A DNA stretch of 64,000 nucleotides from Mesorhizobium sp. AR07 (GTDB taxonomy: Bacteria; Pseudomonadota; Alphaproteobacteria; Rhizobiales; Rhizobiaceae): contig NZ_CP080525.1 in the NCBI RefSeq assembly GCF_024746815.1, positions 3,590,501 to 3,654,500 on the forward strand, given 5' to 3'. The notes under the pieces are model-generated. The model searched no databases, was not told where the DNA came from, and saw only the letters and a program-made list of their open reading frames with translations. Position numbers and translations under genes: made by a program. Of the stretch, positions 17,853-26,306 are shown piece by piece; the first letter of the stretch is position 1; each line of letters opens with the position of its first letter.

Positions 17853-19601
17853 TTGAACGTCTTGAAGGCACATCTGCAAAGCACCGTACTAACATTACTT
17901 GATCGCAACACCAGCCAGCGCGAGATCCAAAGGCTGACGGGTGTCGATCGCAAGACGATTCGGCGTTACCGAGCGCAGCGGGCTGGTGGGGAGGCAAAAT
18001 CCCCCGGGGAAGTGACCACCGGCTCGGCAAGCGCGGAGGACCAAATTCCTCCACCCCGACCACCGGCTTTTGGGGTGTCGGGAGCGACGGTCACCAGCAG
18101 CCTGGCCCGCTCAGCCTGCGAACCGCATCGGGCATGGATCGAAGAACAGGTCCGCCTGAAGCGAAATGCGCAGGCGATTTACCAGGACTTGGTCGATCAG
18201 TTTGGCTTTCCGTCCAGCTACCAAAGCGTCAAGCGGTTTGTGCGCACGTTGCGACAAAGCGATCCCAAGCAGTTTGATCGTCTTGAGTTCCTCCCCGGCG
18301 AGGAGGCTCAGGTCGACTATGGCGAGGGCGCGCTGACGATCGATCCCAAGAGCGGCCGGTACCGTCGTCCCCGCCTGTTCGTGATGACGCTGCGCTATTC
18401 GCGGCGCAGCTTCCGGCGGGTGGTCTGGCAATCCAGCCAGCAAGTCTGGGCTCAGCTTCACGAAGAGGCGTTTCGCTATTTTGGCGGGGTGGCCAGCTAT
18501 GTGGTGCTCGACAACCTGAAGGAAGGCGTCCTCAAGCCCGATCTGTACGAGCCCGAGCTCAATCCGATCTACAGTGCGATGCTGGCTCATTACGGCGTCG
18601 TCGCCGATCCGGCCCGCGTGGCGGACCCCAATCGGAAGGGCAGCGTCGAGAATGCGATTCAACATACCCAGGGGACCGCGCTGGCCGGACGGCGTTTCGA
18701 GACGCTGGAAGCCCAGAACGAGTTCTTGAGGCACTGGGAGGAGAACTGGGCTTCCAAGCGGATCCACGGCAGTACTCGCCGTCAGGTCGAGGCCATGTTC
18801 CAGGAAGAGAAGCCACACCTGCGGCCGCTGCCCGTCGCACCCTTCCGCATCTTCACGGAAGTCGTTCGGACCGTCTGCGACGACACCACCGTCCGCGTCG
18901 ACAGCAGCTATTACGCCGCGCGGCCCGCGGCCATCGGCAGTCAGGTCGTCGTGCGCATCTACACTTCCACGATCGAGATCCGTGATCGCCACACCCATGC
19001 GCTGCTGCGGATTCATCCCCGGATGACGCACCCCGGTTCTGTCGCCTTGCCGACGAACGAACGGCCGTTCAATCCGTCGCGGCAAACCGCCGTGCTGCTG
19101 GCGAACGCCGGTCGCATCGGCCCCCAAACCAAGGCCCTGTGTCAACACATGTTCGATGCCGAGGGACGCCCCGGACAGCGCGCGATGTGGGGCATTGTCG
19201 GGCTGAGCCGGAAGTATCCGACACGGCTGGTCGAGCAGGCCTGTGCTCATGCCATCAGCAACCGCATCTACCGTTACAAGCACGTACGCGCGACTGTCGA
19301 GCAGCTGTTTGAGCAGGCGCTGCAACAGGTTGAAGAAGCCCCACAGCCGGTATCGCAGCTCACCCAGGATCATCCACTGATCCGCGCCCCCGCGGAATAT
19401 GGCGACCTCTTCAGCCATGCTGTGCGACACGATGCCGGCAACAATGGCCGGCAGGCTGGGGCTGACGACGACCGCGCCTCTCCACCCCGCGCTCGTGGCG
19501 CCTGCGCAACCCCGACCAGCTTCGCCGCCACGAGCGCTCCCGCTACCCCTTCTCACCTCAAACTGGAGATCCAACCCCATGATGACCATACCCGAAATTG
19601 A
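17853..19601 (+). CDS. istA: IS21 transposase IstA
   Basis: 582 residues from TTG 17853, behind GAGGGGACCGGGAG. N-terminal helix-turn-helix (NTSQREIQRLTGVDRKTIRR), then the rve-type DDE core: EFLPGEEAQVDYGEG (first Asp), YVVLDNLKEGVLKPD (second Asp), PNRKGSVENAIQ (Glu), and a beta-barrel C domain. The Pro/Ala-rich end overlaps istB by 23 bases. Complete. Confidence 0.9.
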   Translation: MNVLKAHLQSTVLTLLDRNTSQREIQRLTGVDRKTIRRYRAQRAGGEAKSPGEVTTGSASAEDQIPPPRPPAFGVSGATVTSSLARSACEPHRAWIEEQVRLKRNAQAIYQDLVDQFGFPSSYQSVKRFVRTLRQSDPKQFDRLEFLPGEEAQVDYGEGALTIDPKSGRYRRPRLFVMTLRYSRRSFRRVVWQSSQQVWAQLHEEAFRYFGGVASYVVLDNLKEGVLKPDLYEPELNPIYSAMLAHYGVVADPARVADPNRKGSVENAIQHTQGTALAGRRFETLEAQNEFLRHWEENWASKRIHGSTRRQVEAMFQEEKPHLRPLPVAPFRIFTEVVRTVCDDTTVRVDSSYYAARPAAIGSQVVVRIYTSTIEIRDRHTHALLRIHPRMTHPGSVALPTNERPFNPSRQTAVLLANAGRIGPQTKALCQHMFDAEGRPGQRAMWGIVGLSRKYPTRLVEQACAHAISNRIYRYKHVRATVEQLFEQALQQVEEAPQPVSQLTQDHPLIRAPAEYGDLFSHAVRHDAGNNGRQAGADDDRASPPRARGACATPTSFAATSAPATPSHLKLEIQPHDDHTRN

Positions 19602-20346
19602 ACGTTGCCTGCGACAGCTGCGCCTGTCGGGCGTCCGCGACACGCTGCAGACGCGCGTGCTGCAGGCGCAGGGCGCAAACCAACCCTTCCTCGAGACCTT
19701 CTCCTTGATCCTGCAGGATGAACTGGATCGTCGCCAATCCCGCCTTATCGAGCGGCGATATCAGCAATCCGGGCTCGATGAAAAACTGACGCTCGCCGAA
19801 TTCGACTGGTCCTTCAATCCCAAATTGCCCCGCCAAACTTGCTTCCAGCTCCACACCCTGGCGTTCATTGCCGCCGGCGAGAACGCGATGCTGATCGGCA
19901 AACCGGGCACCGGGAAATCCCACATCGCCAAGGCGATTGCCTATCAGGCGATCCTGCACAGCCACAAGGTCCAGTATCTCGAGACCGATGACTTCTTCCA
20001 CCGCCACGCTCTGAACGCCCCCGCGCAACGCGAGGCCCGGATGCGAACAATCATCGACTGCGATCTCCTCGTGCTGGACGATCTGTTCCTCGCACGCGCC
20101 ATCCCCGACGACGCCGGCGCATGGCTGCAAACCCTGATCCATCAGCGCTACAAACTACGCCGCAGCGTCATCGTCACCTCCAATCGGGTCGTGCAGGACT
20201 GGGGGACATATCTGCGAGACAACACCATGAGCACGACGATACTCGATCGGCTGATGCATCATTGCCATCTGCTTGAGTTCGATGGACGCAGCTATCGCCT
20301 CAAAGAGGCCGCTGAAGCCCTTGCTCGGGAAACAAAGTCAAACTAA
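19579..20346 (+). CDS. istB: IS21 helper ATPase IstB
   Basis: 255 residues from ATG 19579, overlapping istA. AAA+ ATPase with Walker A IGKPGTGKSHIAKA (about residues 108-121), Walker B CDLLVLDDLF, sensor-1 region SVIVTSNRVVQDWG, and the C-terminal TILDRLMHHCHLLEF segment typical of IstB/DnaC-like helpers. It selects the target and stimulates IstA. Confidence 0.92.
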   Translation: MMTIPEIERCLRQLRLSGVRDTLQTRVLQAQGANQPFLETFSLILQDELDRRQSRLIERRYQQSGLDEKLTLAEFDWSFNPKLPRQTCFQLHTLAFIAAGENAMLIGKPGTGKSHIAKAIAYQAILHSHKVQYLETDDFFHRHALNAPAQREARMRTIIDCDLLVLDDLFLARAIPDDAGAWLQTLIHQRYKLRRSVIVTSNRVVQDWGTYLRDNTMSTTILDRLMHHCHLLEFDGRSYRLKEAAEALARETKSN

Positions 20347-20599
20347 CAAATCCACCTCTGTCCTGTCTTGCGGGTGGGGGAGTTTGACTGACCCTACCCG
20401 GGGGAATTTGAAGTGACCCGCGGGGCCTTGAAGGCTAAATGTCCTGAACAACAAACATCAAGGCTGACCAAAGGTTCCCACAACACGCTCTGATCGCACC
20501 GGCGGCGGTTGCGAAGAGAGCCTTCGTCGGCAGCCAGAACTGGTCCACCAATGGTGGTACGTCCTTGCTGGTCTGCACGTATGGTGCCAATTTACAGGA

Positions 20600-20968
20600 A
20601 TGAAAACCGAACGCTTCCAAATGAGCGCAAACCCGGACTTCCTAAAGCTCGTCGACAATTGGCGCCGGTCGCAGCCGGACATTCCCGCGAGGGCAGAGGC
20701 CATACGACGCATCGTCGCAAACGCGCTTGATACTACCGAAGCACCGAGCCTGTCGGCGTTAGTCCGCGACTGGTTTGCCTCGAACCCCACCAGGCTTGCT
20801 CTCTTTGGATTTGACGGATCAGTCACCGTGGAACAAGCCGTCGACGCGCTGCTAAAAGACAGATATCAATCGCCCGTCATACCCGCCAAGCTGATGCTTG
20901 AGGCATTTCAACATGAGGCCGACCCGATCGCCAAGCAAATCGTAGCGCTGCTTCAACGCCTCGCCTGA
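20600..20968 (+). CDS. Ribbon-helix-helix-like small protein
   Basis: 122 residues from ATG 20600. The first 50 (MKTERFQMSANPDFLKLVDN, WRRSQPDIPARAEAIRRIV) match the ribbon-helix-helix pattern of small DNA-binding proteins (strand, then D-x-W-R..P..R-x-E-A-I-R-R). The rest is helical with no recognised domain. It sits just downstream of the IS21 right end with no obvious partner toxin, so antitoxin-like function is only a guess. Confidence 0.6.
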   Translation: MKTERFQMSANPDFLKLVDNWRRSQPDIPARAEAIRRIVANALDTTEAPSLSALVRDWFASNPTRLALFGFDGSVTVEQAVDALLKDRYQSPVIPAKLMLEAFQHEADPIAKQIVALLQRLA

Positions 20969-21331
20969 CAGAAAATCGCTGGCCGAATTGTGGCACCGGG
21001 CTTACGAGTTCGGGGCGACCGCGTTCAATTGCGTTGGGGAACAGGCGTGGAACTTCGACACCACGCCGCGAACTGGAAACGAACGCCCTATCTGCCAGTT
21101 CGGATGGTGGACCAGGACAGCGAAACAGACGCGAGCACATAGCGTTTGCCCGCGCCCGTATTGGAAACAGCCCGCTGCCAAGGTCGATTGGAGCGAGGCA
21201 GCGGGCTGTGGGTGTGGACCCGGAGCAGCGAAGGGAAATGTTTCGCTGCTCCGGTTTGGCCTATGAAGGGACGGCACATGACAATGCGAGAAGGCGGGTA
21301 TATAGTCCGCCTTCAACGTTTGGGCCTAGAT
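20969..21331. other. Non-coding stretch with three strong hairpins
   Basis: Three perfect stem-loops follow each other: 21168-21208 (12-bp stem, CAGCCCGCTGCC with its complement), 21219-21253 (about 13 bp, CCGGAGCAGCGAA), and 21289-21313 (8 bp, GAAGGCGG). They lie downstream of the leftward gene at 21332 and could terminate or stabilise its message, or form part of a non-coding RNA. Open frames across them have no support. Confidence 0.5.
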
Positions 21332-21613
21332 TCAGCCGCCCATCTTCTTTGCCATCGCGCAGAAATCTGCATGCGACTTGCTAGTCGTAGCATCGCCGCA
21401 GTCTTTCAGCAGCGCCTTCTGTTCCTCGGGTTTCATGGCCGTCCATGCAGTCTTGAAATCCGCTTCCGACCTCAAAGTTTTCATGCCGGCATCGGTGAAG
21501 AATGGCGACATCGTTGCCGGATCGTCGAGCGCTGATGTGTTCCCAGCGGAGAGTGCTGACCCAGTCATCATTGCGAGCGCCATCGCGGCCATGCTGAGCA
21601 TCTTGATGTTCAT
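21332..21613 (-). CDS. Small secreted protein, paralogue of 32624-32908
   Basis: 93 residues: signal peptide MNIKMLSMAAMALAMMTGSA, mature part with SALDDPATMSPFFTDAGM, LRSEADFKTAWTAM, KDCGDATTSKSHADFC and AKKMGG. About 80% identical in the mature region to the protein at 32624. Two Cys likely form a disulfide in the periplasm. AAAGGAGA precedes the start inside an imperfect hairpin (21624-21657). A CGTT at 21660-21663 aligns with the EcfG promoter of the paralogue but its -35 is degenerate. Function unknown. Confidence 0.8.
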   Translation of the reverse strand: MNIKMLSMAAMALAMMTGSALSAGNTSALDDPATMSPFFTDAGMKTLRSEADFKTAWTAMKPEEQKALLKDCGDATTSKSHADFCAMAKKMGG

Positions 21614-21974
21614 GAATATTTCTCCTTTAGGGTCATTCAAAAAACTAACCCGTAGGAGGAACGTCCACTTATTGATCCGGTCCGCAGCGCCCTACCCGCT
21701 TCTTCTCCTTAAGCCGTAGTGGCTTGCGGCGGCCAAAGTTCGCGCACGCCTTTTGGTTCCAATAAGCATTTATTATTTTAGCGGAACCTAATCTATATGG
21801 CCGGATTAGAATGGGCATGAGCGAGCACCAGCGTCACGCCATTCCAGAGTTGGCCGTTTTAGATCAGCTATACGATGATCCGGTGATCGCCACGCATCTT
21901 GCCTACAAGATGTTACAAGCATCAGAAAACTTCAATTTCAATTTCGTCAGCCGGGAACTAGAAGCCGACCCTTT

Positions 21975-23054
21975 CTAGTGGATGGAATCTAACACTTGGT
22001 GCCCACGTTTGACGGCAGCAATGATTTTGTCGGGATCGGCGGTCCAAGTGAAGGGTTTGGGTTGCTGGTTGTGCTCTGCCACGAAGCGGTTGATTGCCGC
22101 CTGGAGGTCGACGACGGAGTGGAAGACGCCTCGCTTGAGACGACGCGTGGAGAGTTTGGCGAAGAAGCCCTCGACGGCATTGAGCCACGAGCATGAGGTC
22201 GGCGTGAAGTGGAAGGTGAAGCGCTGATGGCGGTCGAGCCAGGCACGCACCTTGGGGTGCTTGTGAGCGGCGTAGTTGTCGAGGATGACATGGACCGCCT
22301 TGCCGGCCGGCGCCTCGGTGTCGATGGCGTTGAGGAAGCGGATGAACTCCTGGTGGCGGTGACGCTGCATGTTGCGGCCGATGACGGCGCCGTCGAGCAC
22401 GTTGAGAGCGGCAAACAGCGTGGTGGTGCCGTGCCGCTTATAATCGTGCGTCATGGTGCCGAGCCTTCCCTTCTTCATGGGCAGGCCGGGCTGGGTGCGG
22501 TCCAGTGCCTGGATCTGGCTCTTCTCGTCGACCGACAGCACGATGGCGTGGGCCGGCGGATCGACATAGAGGCCGACGACGTCGCGCAACTTGTCGATGA
22601 ATTTCGGATCGTTGGAGAGCTTGAACTGCCGCCAGCGGTTTGGCTGCAGCCCGTGCGCCTTCCAGATGCGGCGCACCGCGCTGGCGCTGATGCCGGCGGC
22701 CCTGGCCATCATGTCGGCGGTCCAGTGCGTCGTTTCCCCTGGCGGGTCGTCGAGCGCCAGCGCCACGACCCGCTCAGCGATCTCAGGCCCGAGCGGCGCA
22801 ATGCGCGAGGGACGCGTCTTGTCGCGCAGCAGCCCCTCGAAGCCTTCCGTGGCGAAGCGCTCCTGCCAGCGCCACACGCAGGTCTTGGATTTGCCGGTCC
22901 GCCCCATGATTTCGATCGTGCCGGCGCCGGTGGCGCTCAACAGCACGATCTCGGCGCGCCACACATGCTTCTGCGGGCTGTTACGATCTTTGACCAGGGC
23001 AACCAAACGCCGATGGTCAGAAGGCGAGACGGTGAGAGATATTCCTGTGCGCAT
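21975..23054 (-). CDS. IS630-family transposase
   Basis: 359 residues from ATG 23054 (MRTGISLTVSPSDHRRL). Helix-turn-helix repeats at the N terminus (GRTGKSKTCVWRWQERF), then the DDE_3 core: AIVLSVDEKSQIQALDR (first Asp), VHVILDNYAAHKHPKVR (second Asp), CSWLNAVEGFFAKLS (Glu). Complete. The stop codon TAG is formed by the TA target plus the next base, so the frame ends exactly at the element edge. Confidence 0.9.
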   Translation of the reverse strand: MRTGISLTVSPSDHRRLVALVKDRNSPQKHVWRAEIVLLSATGAGTIEIMGRTGKSKTCVWRWQERFATEGFEGLLRDKTRPSRIAPLGPEIAERVVALALDDPPGETTHWTADMMARAAGISASAVRRIWKAHGLQPNRWRQFKLSNDPKFIDKLRDVVGLYVDPPAHAIVLSVDEKSQIQALDRTQPGLPMKKGRLGTMTHDYKRHGTTTLFAALNVLDGAVIGRNMQRHRHQEFIRFLNAIDTEAPAGKAVHVILDNYAAHKHPKVRAWLDRHQRFTFHFTPTSCSWLNAVEGFFAKLSTRRLKRGVFHSVVDLQAAINRFVAEHNQQPKPFTWTADPDKIIAAVKRGHQVLDSIH

Positions 23055-23125
23055 ACCGCAGACTCGCACGCGCTCAGCCAAAAGGGAATCCCGATCCGGA
23101 CTCTTATGTCAGGCGGAAACCACTA
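21976..23125 (-). mobile_element. IS630-family insertion sequence
   Basis: Element 21978-23123 (1146 bp) begins GTGG and ends CCAC and is flanked by TA on both sides (21976-21977 and 23124-23125), the canonical IS630 target. It lies between two copies of a 17-base repeat, meaning the target already held a tandem duplication or a second event occurred. Confidence 0.8.
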
Positions 23126-23353
23126 GGAAGCCGACCCTTTCTACATGGAAGAGCCGCAAAAGGGCGTCAAAGCATCAATCTTATTCGACAATACCGACCC
23201 CCTGCTCCTCGGTCTTTTTGCCGCCTATTTCTTGATAGTGACGGGGATCACTGTGTTCGTGTTGCTGCACTGGGGTCATGTTCCTTGGGCACGCTTTTCC
23301 GAGCTCCCGTCGTCGCCCTTCGTTCCCCTGCAAACTTTCGGAGAAAATGCGGG

Positions 23354-23782
23354 ATGCCCCTATCTGACAAACTTCGCGACGTAGCGATCGAGTTTCGATG
23401 TCCCGCCTGTTCACGTGCCATGGTGAGAACGGGATCCTGGCTGAAAACGATCGCCAGTTTCAAATGCGATAGATGCAACGCTAAAGTGCGGATCGGCTAC
23501 GAAGAGAAGCTGGGAATTTTCGAGCGCTACCTTAGAAGGCGCCAGCAGGACGGCGGAATTACCGCACGGCTGAAGAAGTCAGGCGAAAAATCGCAGCTGA
23601 AGCCAGGTATCGATCTTCTGTCGGTCGCGACGAGCAAAATGGATCGAACTCACCCAATCAGCCTGAAAGCTTCCACCGGATCGAGTACGGTTACTCCAAA
23701 TTGGCAACCTGCCTCGTCGACCGCCGATTCTCTCCGGCCGCTGACCGACGCCGTCAAGCGGGAAGACATCAAATCCCCGTAG
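23354..23782 (+). CDS. Small zinc-ribbon-like protein
   Basis: 142 residues from ATG 23354. MPLSDKLRDVAIEFRCPACS, then FKCDRCNAKVRIGYEEK: two CxxC pairs spaced about 23 residues apart, a likely zinc ribbon. A basic helix follows (FERYLRRRQQDGG); the last 60 residues are Ser/Thr-rich and may be disordered. The protein at 24445 also ends in a KCDRCG pair. Function unknown. Confidence 0.6.
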   Translation: MPLSDKLRDVAIEFRCPACSRAMVRTGSWLKTIASFKCDRCNAKVRIGYEEKLGIFERYLRRRQQDGGITARLKKSGEKSQLKPGIDLLSVATSKMDRTHPISLKASTGSSTVTPNWQPASSTADSLRPLTDAVKREDIKSP

Positions 23783-24335
23783 CCAGGCCTCCGCCCGTTC
23801 CTGACAGTGGCTTGGCCATAAGGGCGAAAGGCGGACTTGCCTGCCTCGCGTTCGACGCCCAGCAGGTCAAATTCGGCGATCGCATAACTCTTGATCTTCA
23901 GCCAGTTTGTGACGACCGCTACGGTATTTGCTAACGCGGCGCTTCGAGACCATGCCCTCGTTATCGCCTTGGGGTCGCCCGGCAGGGGCCGGCTGAATTG
24001 GAAGTGGCTGTCCGCAAACGCAAAATCCCTCCGACTGGAGCACAGCCATGCCGATGTTCCTAGGAAGCATTTTCGGCCTAAGAAGGAATGGCCCGCGCCT
24101 GTTGCACAGAGCGCGGGCCGACCAATGAGGGACGTTGGCCAACGGCCTTTATCCGGGGAGATGCGCGCCGCTATTCAGCAAACAAGCAAGCGCCGCCAAC
24201 GTTCCCGCCGTTGAATAAAAAGTTTTGGCAGCAGACCCTCGCAGCCGGACACGCGAAGCCTTTGCGCTAAAATGGCTCCCGAACTGAAAACGGCCCCAAA
24301 CCCGGATGAAAACCAGCCCCGCGAAGTACACAGAG
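23783..24335. other. Intergenic with one long GC hairpin
   Basis: GGCCCGCGC at about 24090-24098 pairs with GCGCGGGCC at 24111-24119 across a short loop. On the minus strand its sequence resembles the terminators of the repeated small-RNA-like element (15393, 26426), but the rest of that element is not recognisable. No supported frames. Confidence 0.4.
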
Positions 24336-24378
24336 AAAGCCCGCCGCTCGGAGGGGTACGGGGGCGACGGGCCTTTCT
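24336..24378 (-). terminator. Bidirectional terminator-like hairpin
   Basis: GCCCGCCGC pairs with GCGACGGGC (one mismatch), flanked by AAAG on the left and CTTTCTT on the right, so it could work in both directions. It lies downstream of the leftward gene at 24445. Confidence 0.5.
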
Positions 24379-24444
24379 TGTGACGGATGTGCTATAGCGA
24401 AGCCGCCGCGCGATAATAATGAATGGGCGCCGGTAAATGTCGGA

Positions 24445-24708
24445 TCAACAGTCGGATCTATCGTCCTTCGCCTTGGCGTATCCGTTTGGCATCGTATTGG
24501 CCAGCGAGTGGATGACGGCGCCTTTGCGCCCGCATCGATCGCATTTGAGGGATGCAGATATCCGCCTCTCGCCGACCATCTCATAGTCGGTCCCAAATCG
24601 CTCTATCAGCATGTCCATGTCCAGCGGCTTGCCGTGGCCGCAATTCGGGCCAGCGCAATTTGCCATCAATCCCATGCCCGATGCTTTGATTTCGGAGAGC
24701 GTCGTCAT
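24445..24708 (-). CDS. Small Cys-rich (zinc-binding-like) protein
   Basis: 87 residues from ATG 24708: MTTLSEIKASGMGLMANCAG with PNCGHG, LIERFGTDYEMVGERRIS, and LKCDRCGRKGAVIHS. Two Cys pairs (C..NC and CDRC) fit a zinc-binding treble or ribbon. Longer readings extend to 24906 but the homology-like core starts at 24708. A terminator follows at 24336. Unknown function. Confidence 0.6.
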   Translation of the reverse strand: MTTLSEIKASGMGLMANCAGPNCGHGKPLDMDMLIERFGTDYEMVGERRISASLKCDRCGRKGAVIHSLANTMPNGYAKAKDDRSDC

Positions 24709-25003
24709 GTGGCGACGATAAGCCGCGCGCGGACAAACGAAAAGCCCGCCCCGGGGTGAACCGGAATGGACTCTTGATAATTTCTGCCTTGTTAAGCGAC
24801 GGGCTTGGAACTCTGCACTGCTGCGGTGACGGCGGAAAGCTTCTCGCGCTTCACCAAAGTCGGCCGCTCGTATGTCTTCTTCAGGAATCCCCTGTTTCAC
24901 CCTCAAGCGCCAAATTGGGTAGCGTCTCAGTTTGAAATTTGACCGCGTCCTTGTCGCGTCCGTTCCCGGTCTCCTATATGCTTAGCAGCATGGGAGCAGG
25001 GCA

Positions 25004-25192
25004 GTGAGTTATTCCATAAAACTTGGTAACGAGCCAAACGTCCTGGTGATCAACGACTTGTCCAGCAGGCAGGTCGTAAGCCAAGCGCGCGAACTCAAAG
25101 CGGGGAATATCAAATTCCGCATCTATGCCAGCGACGGCACATCGATCGAACTGTATGATCTTGAGCGTGCCGTGGAGGGCGACGACACATGA
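25004..25192 (+). CDS. Small hypothetical protein, cassette gene 1
   Basis: 62 residues from GTG 25004 with GGAGCAGGG just upstream: MSYSIKLGNEPNVLVINDLS, QVVSQARELKAGN, FRIYASDGTSIELYDLERA. Soluble, beta-rich, no domain recognised. Its last codons overlap the next gene by ATGA, so the two are co-translated. It lies inside the inverted-repeat cassette. Confidence 0.6.
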   Translation: MSYSIKLGNEPNVLVINDLSSRQVVSQARELKAGNIKFRIYASDGTSIELYDLERAVEGDDT

Positions 25193-25374
25193 AGCCCTTC
25201 ACAACCGTTACCGTCGTCCTCCTGGTTTTGATAGCCATAATGCATGCGCTACGGCTCTGGTTAGGCTGGGAGGTCACTGTAAATGGTCTCACTATCCCCA
25301 TGTGGGCGAGTACGGCAGGCTTCTTTGTCGCGGCGGGACTGGCGATAGGGCTCTGGCGCGAAAGGCACATGTAG
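25189..25374 (+). CDS. Two-helix membrane protein, cassette gene 2
   Basis: 61 residues: MKPFTTVTVVLLVLIAIMHA (first helix), LWLGWEVTVNGLTIPMW (loop), ASTAGFFVAAGLAIGLW (second helix), RERHM. A tiny inner-membrane protein overlapping the preceding gene by four bases (ATGA). The pair is probably one functional unit; role unknown. Confidence 0.65.
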   Translation: MKPFTTVTVVLLVLIAIMHALRLWLGWEVTVNGLTIPMWASTAGFFVAAGLAIGLWRERHM

Positions 25375-25680
25375 ACTTCGGTCGAAATCGTTGCTTCAAT
25401 CTCGATCAAATTTCAAACTGAGACACTACCCAACGGGCTGATGCTCTTCGTGACCTATCTGGGGAACTGGCAGGTCGTCAGCGGGCGCCATCTTGCTGAC
25501 CCTCTACAAGGAAGCCGCCGGCTAAGAAGCAATACGATAATCGCTGCGGCCGTCGCGGCAATCGGCGTTGTTGTCTTGAGCCGTCAAAAGACCGGAGGCG
25601 CTGTCGGGTGGATTGTGAACCCTTGGCTAGACCACCTCCATGAAATCTCGACGGTACTGCCGTCCGTTTGAACCGCGCGC

Positions 25681-25827
25681 TCAGTTGTAGGCGAAGCCGG
25701 CCGCGATCAGCCCAAACCCGCCCAACGCGAGCGACCCAATCCACGGCCAACGCTTGCCGTGCATGATGATGGACAGCGTCGCGACGGCGATCGAAATGTG
25801 CAGAAGCGTTACTGCGAATGTCAGGAC
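25681..25827 (-). pseudogene. DUF4337-type membrane protein, C-terminal fragment
   Basis: Reverse strand from about 25827 reads LTFAVTLLHISIAVATLSII, then KRWPWIGSLALGGFGLIAAG and stop at 25681. This is the last two membrane helices of DUF4337-like proteins. Upstream sequence at 25828 switches abruptly to a resolvase fragment on the other strand, so the 5' part was removed by a rearrangement. Confidence 0.55.
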
Positions 25828-26229
25828 GTGATGTCGATGCGCCCGGACATCGCTGTCGTGCAGTTTTCCATCGACTTGCTTTTCAAAATCGACCGCTTTG
25901 GCCTGAGCGGCATGGCCTTCGACCTGTCGTCACCGCATGGGCGGATGCTAGCGACCTTCCTCTCCGGCATCGCGGAGTTCGAACGCGACCTGATCAGCGA
26001 ACGGGTCAAATCCGGCCTCGCCGCAGCAAAAGCACGCGGCAAAAAACTCGGCCGCCAAGCTGGCGACCGACCTAAATCAGATCCCCTTGCGCCAAAGGTC
26101 ATCGCGTTGAGCGCAGAAGGGCGAAGCTACCGTTGGATCGCGCGAGATCTCGGCATCAGCAAGAACACCGTCGCTGACATCTTCAATCACGATAGGCTTT
26201 CCTCAGCCAAAGGGGAGATCACGTCATGA
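25828..26229 (+). pseudogene. Resolvase/invertase family recombinase, internally deleted
   Basis: Reads DVMSMRPDIAVVQFS then FKIDRFGLSGMAFDLSSPHG, FLSGIAEFERDLISERVK, KARGKKLGRQAG, and a C-terminal helix-turn-helix (GRSYRWIARDLGISKNTVAD). The catalytic Ser region at the N terminus is missing and the segment between IDRFG and GMAFDLS is shortened compared with intact family members. The open frame technically starts further upstream (25759), inside the DUF4337 fragment. Confidence 0.7.
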
Positions 26230-26306
26230 CAAGGCGATCAGGGCGTCCCCCAAGGGAGGCGGTTTAGGGGGGGTAGACTCGCGATGAACTGGAACTTCGA
26301 ACCGGC

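Larger units (their letters stand above)
17715..20419 (+). mobile_element. IS21-family insertion sequence
   Basis: The ends are imperfect inverted repeats of about 45 bases, each made of two tandem copies of a GGTCANTTNAAANTCCCCC-like unit (left 17715-17760, right 20375-20419). Such doubled terminal repeats are the transposase binding sites of IS21 elements. It encodes istA and istB in the usual overlapping order. No clear target duplication could be fixed by eye. Confidence 0.8.
21811..23384 (+). pseudogene. Small membrane protein gene split by IS630
   Basis: Left part 21811-21977 reads MGMSEHQRHAIPELAVLDQL, ASENFNFNFVSRELEADPF and then a stop. After the element, 23127 onward resumes EADPFYMEEPQKGVKASI, then the hydrophobic GLFAAYFLIVTGITVFVLL. 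Joined, it is a roughly 100-150 residue protein with one membrane helix. A 17-base direct repeat (GAAGCCGACCCTTTCTA) occurs at 21961-21977 and 23127-23143. The 3' part could still be translated from ATG 23145 (to 23384). Confidence 0.6.
24916..25432. mobile_element. Inverted-repeat-bounded cassette (candidate non-autonomous element)
   Basis: The sequences at 24916-24942 and 25406-25432 are 27-base inverted repeats with one mismatch (each beginning TGGGTAG and containing TCTCAGTTTGAAATTTGA). They enclose 517 bp with two overlapping small genes (25004 and 25189). No transposase lies inside, so it would need one in trans. No clear target duplication is visible. Alternatively the repeats could be a paired regulatory site. 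Confidence 0.5.

Noticed and set aside
18111..19643. 510-codon open frame on the minus strand
   Set aside because: Antisense to istA.
24916..25432. Calling the cassette a toxin-antitoxin pair
   Set aside because: Two overlapping small genes with a membrane peptide are suggestive, but no sequence feature supports toxicity or neutralisation.
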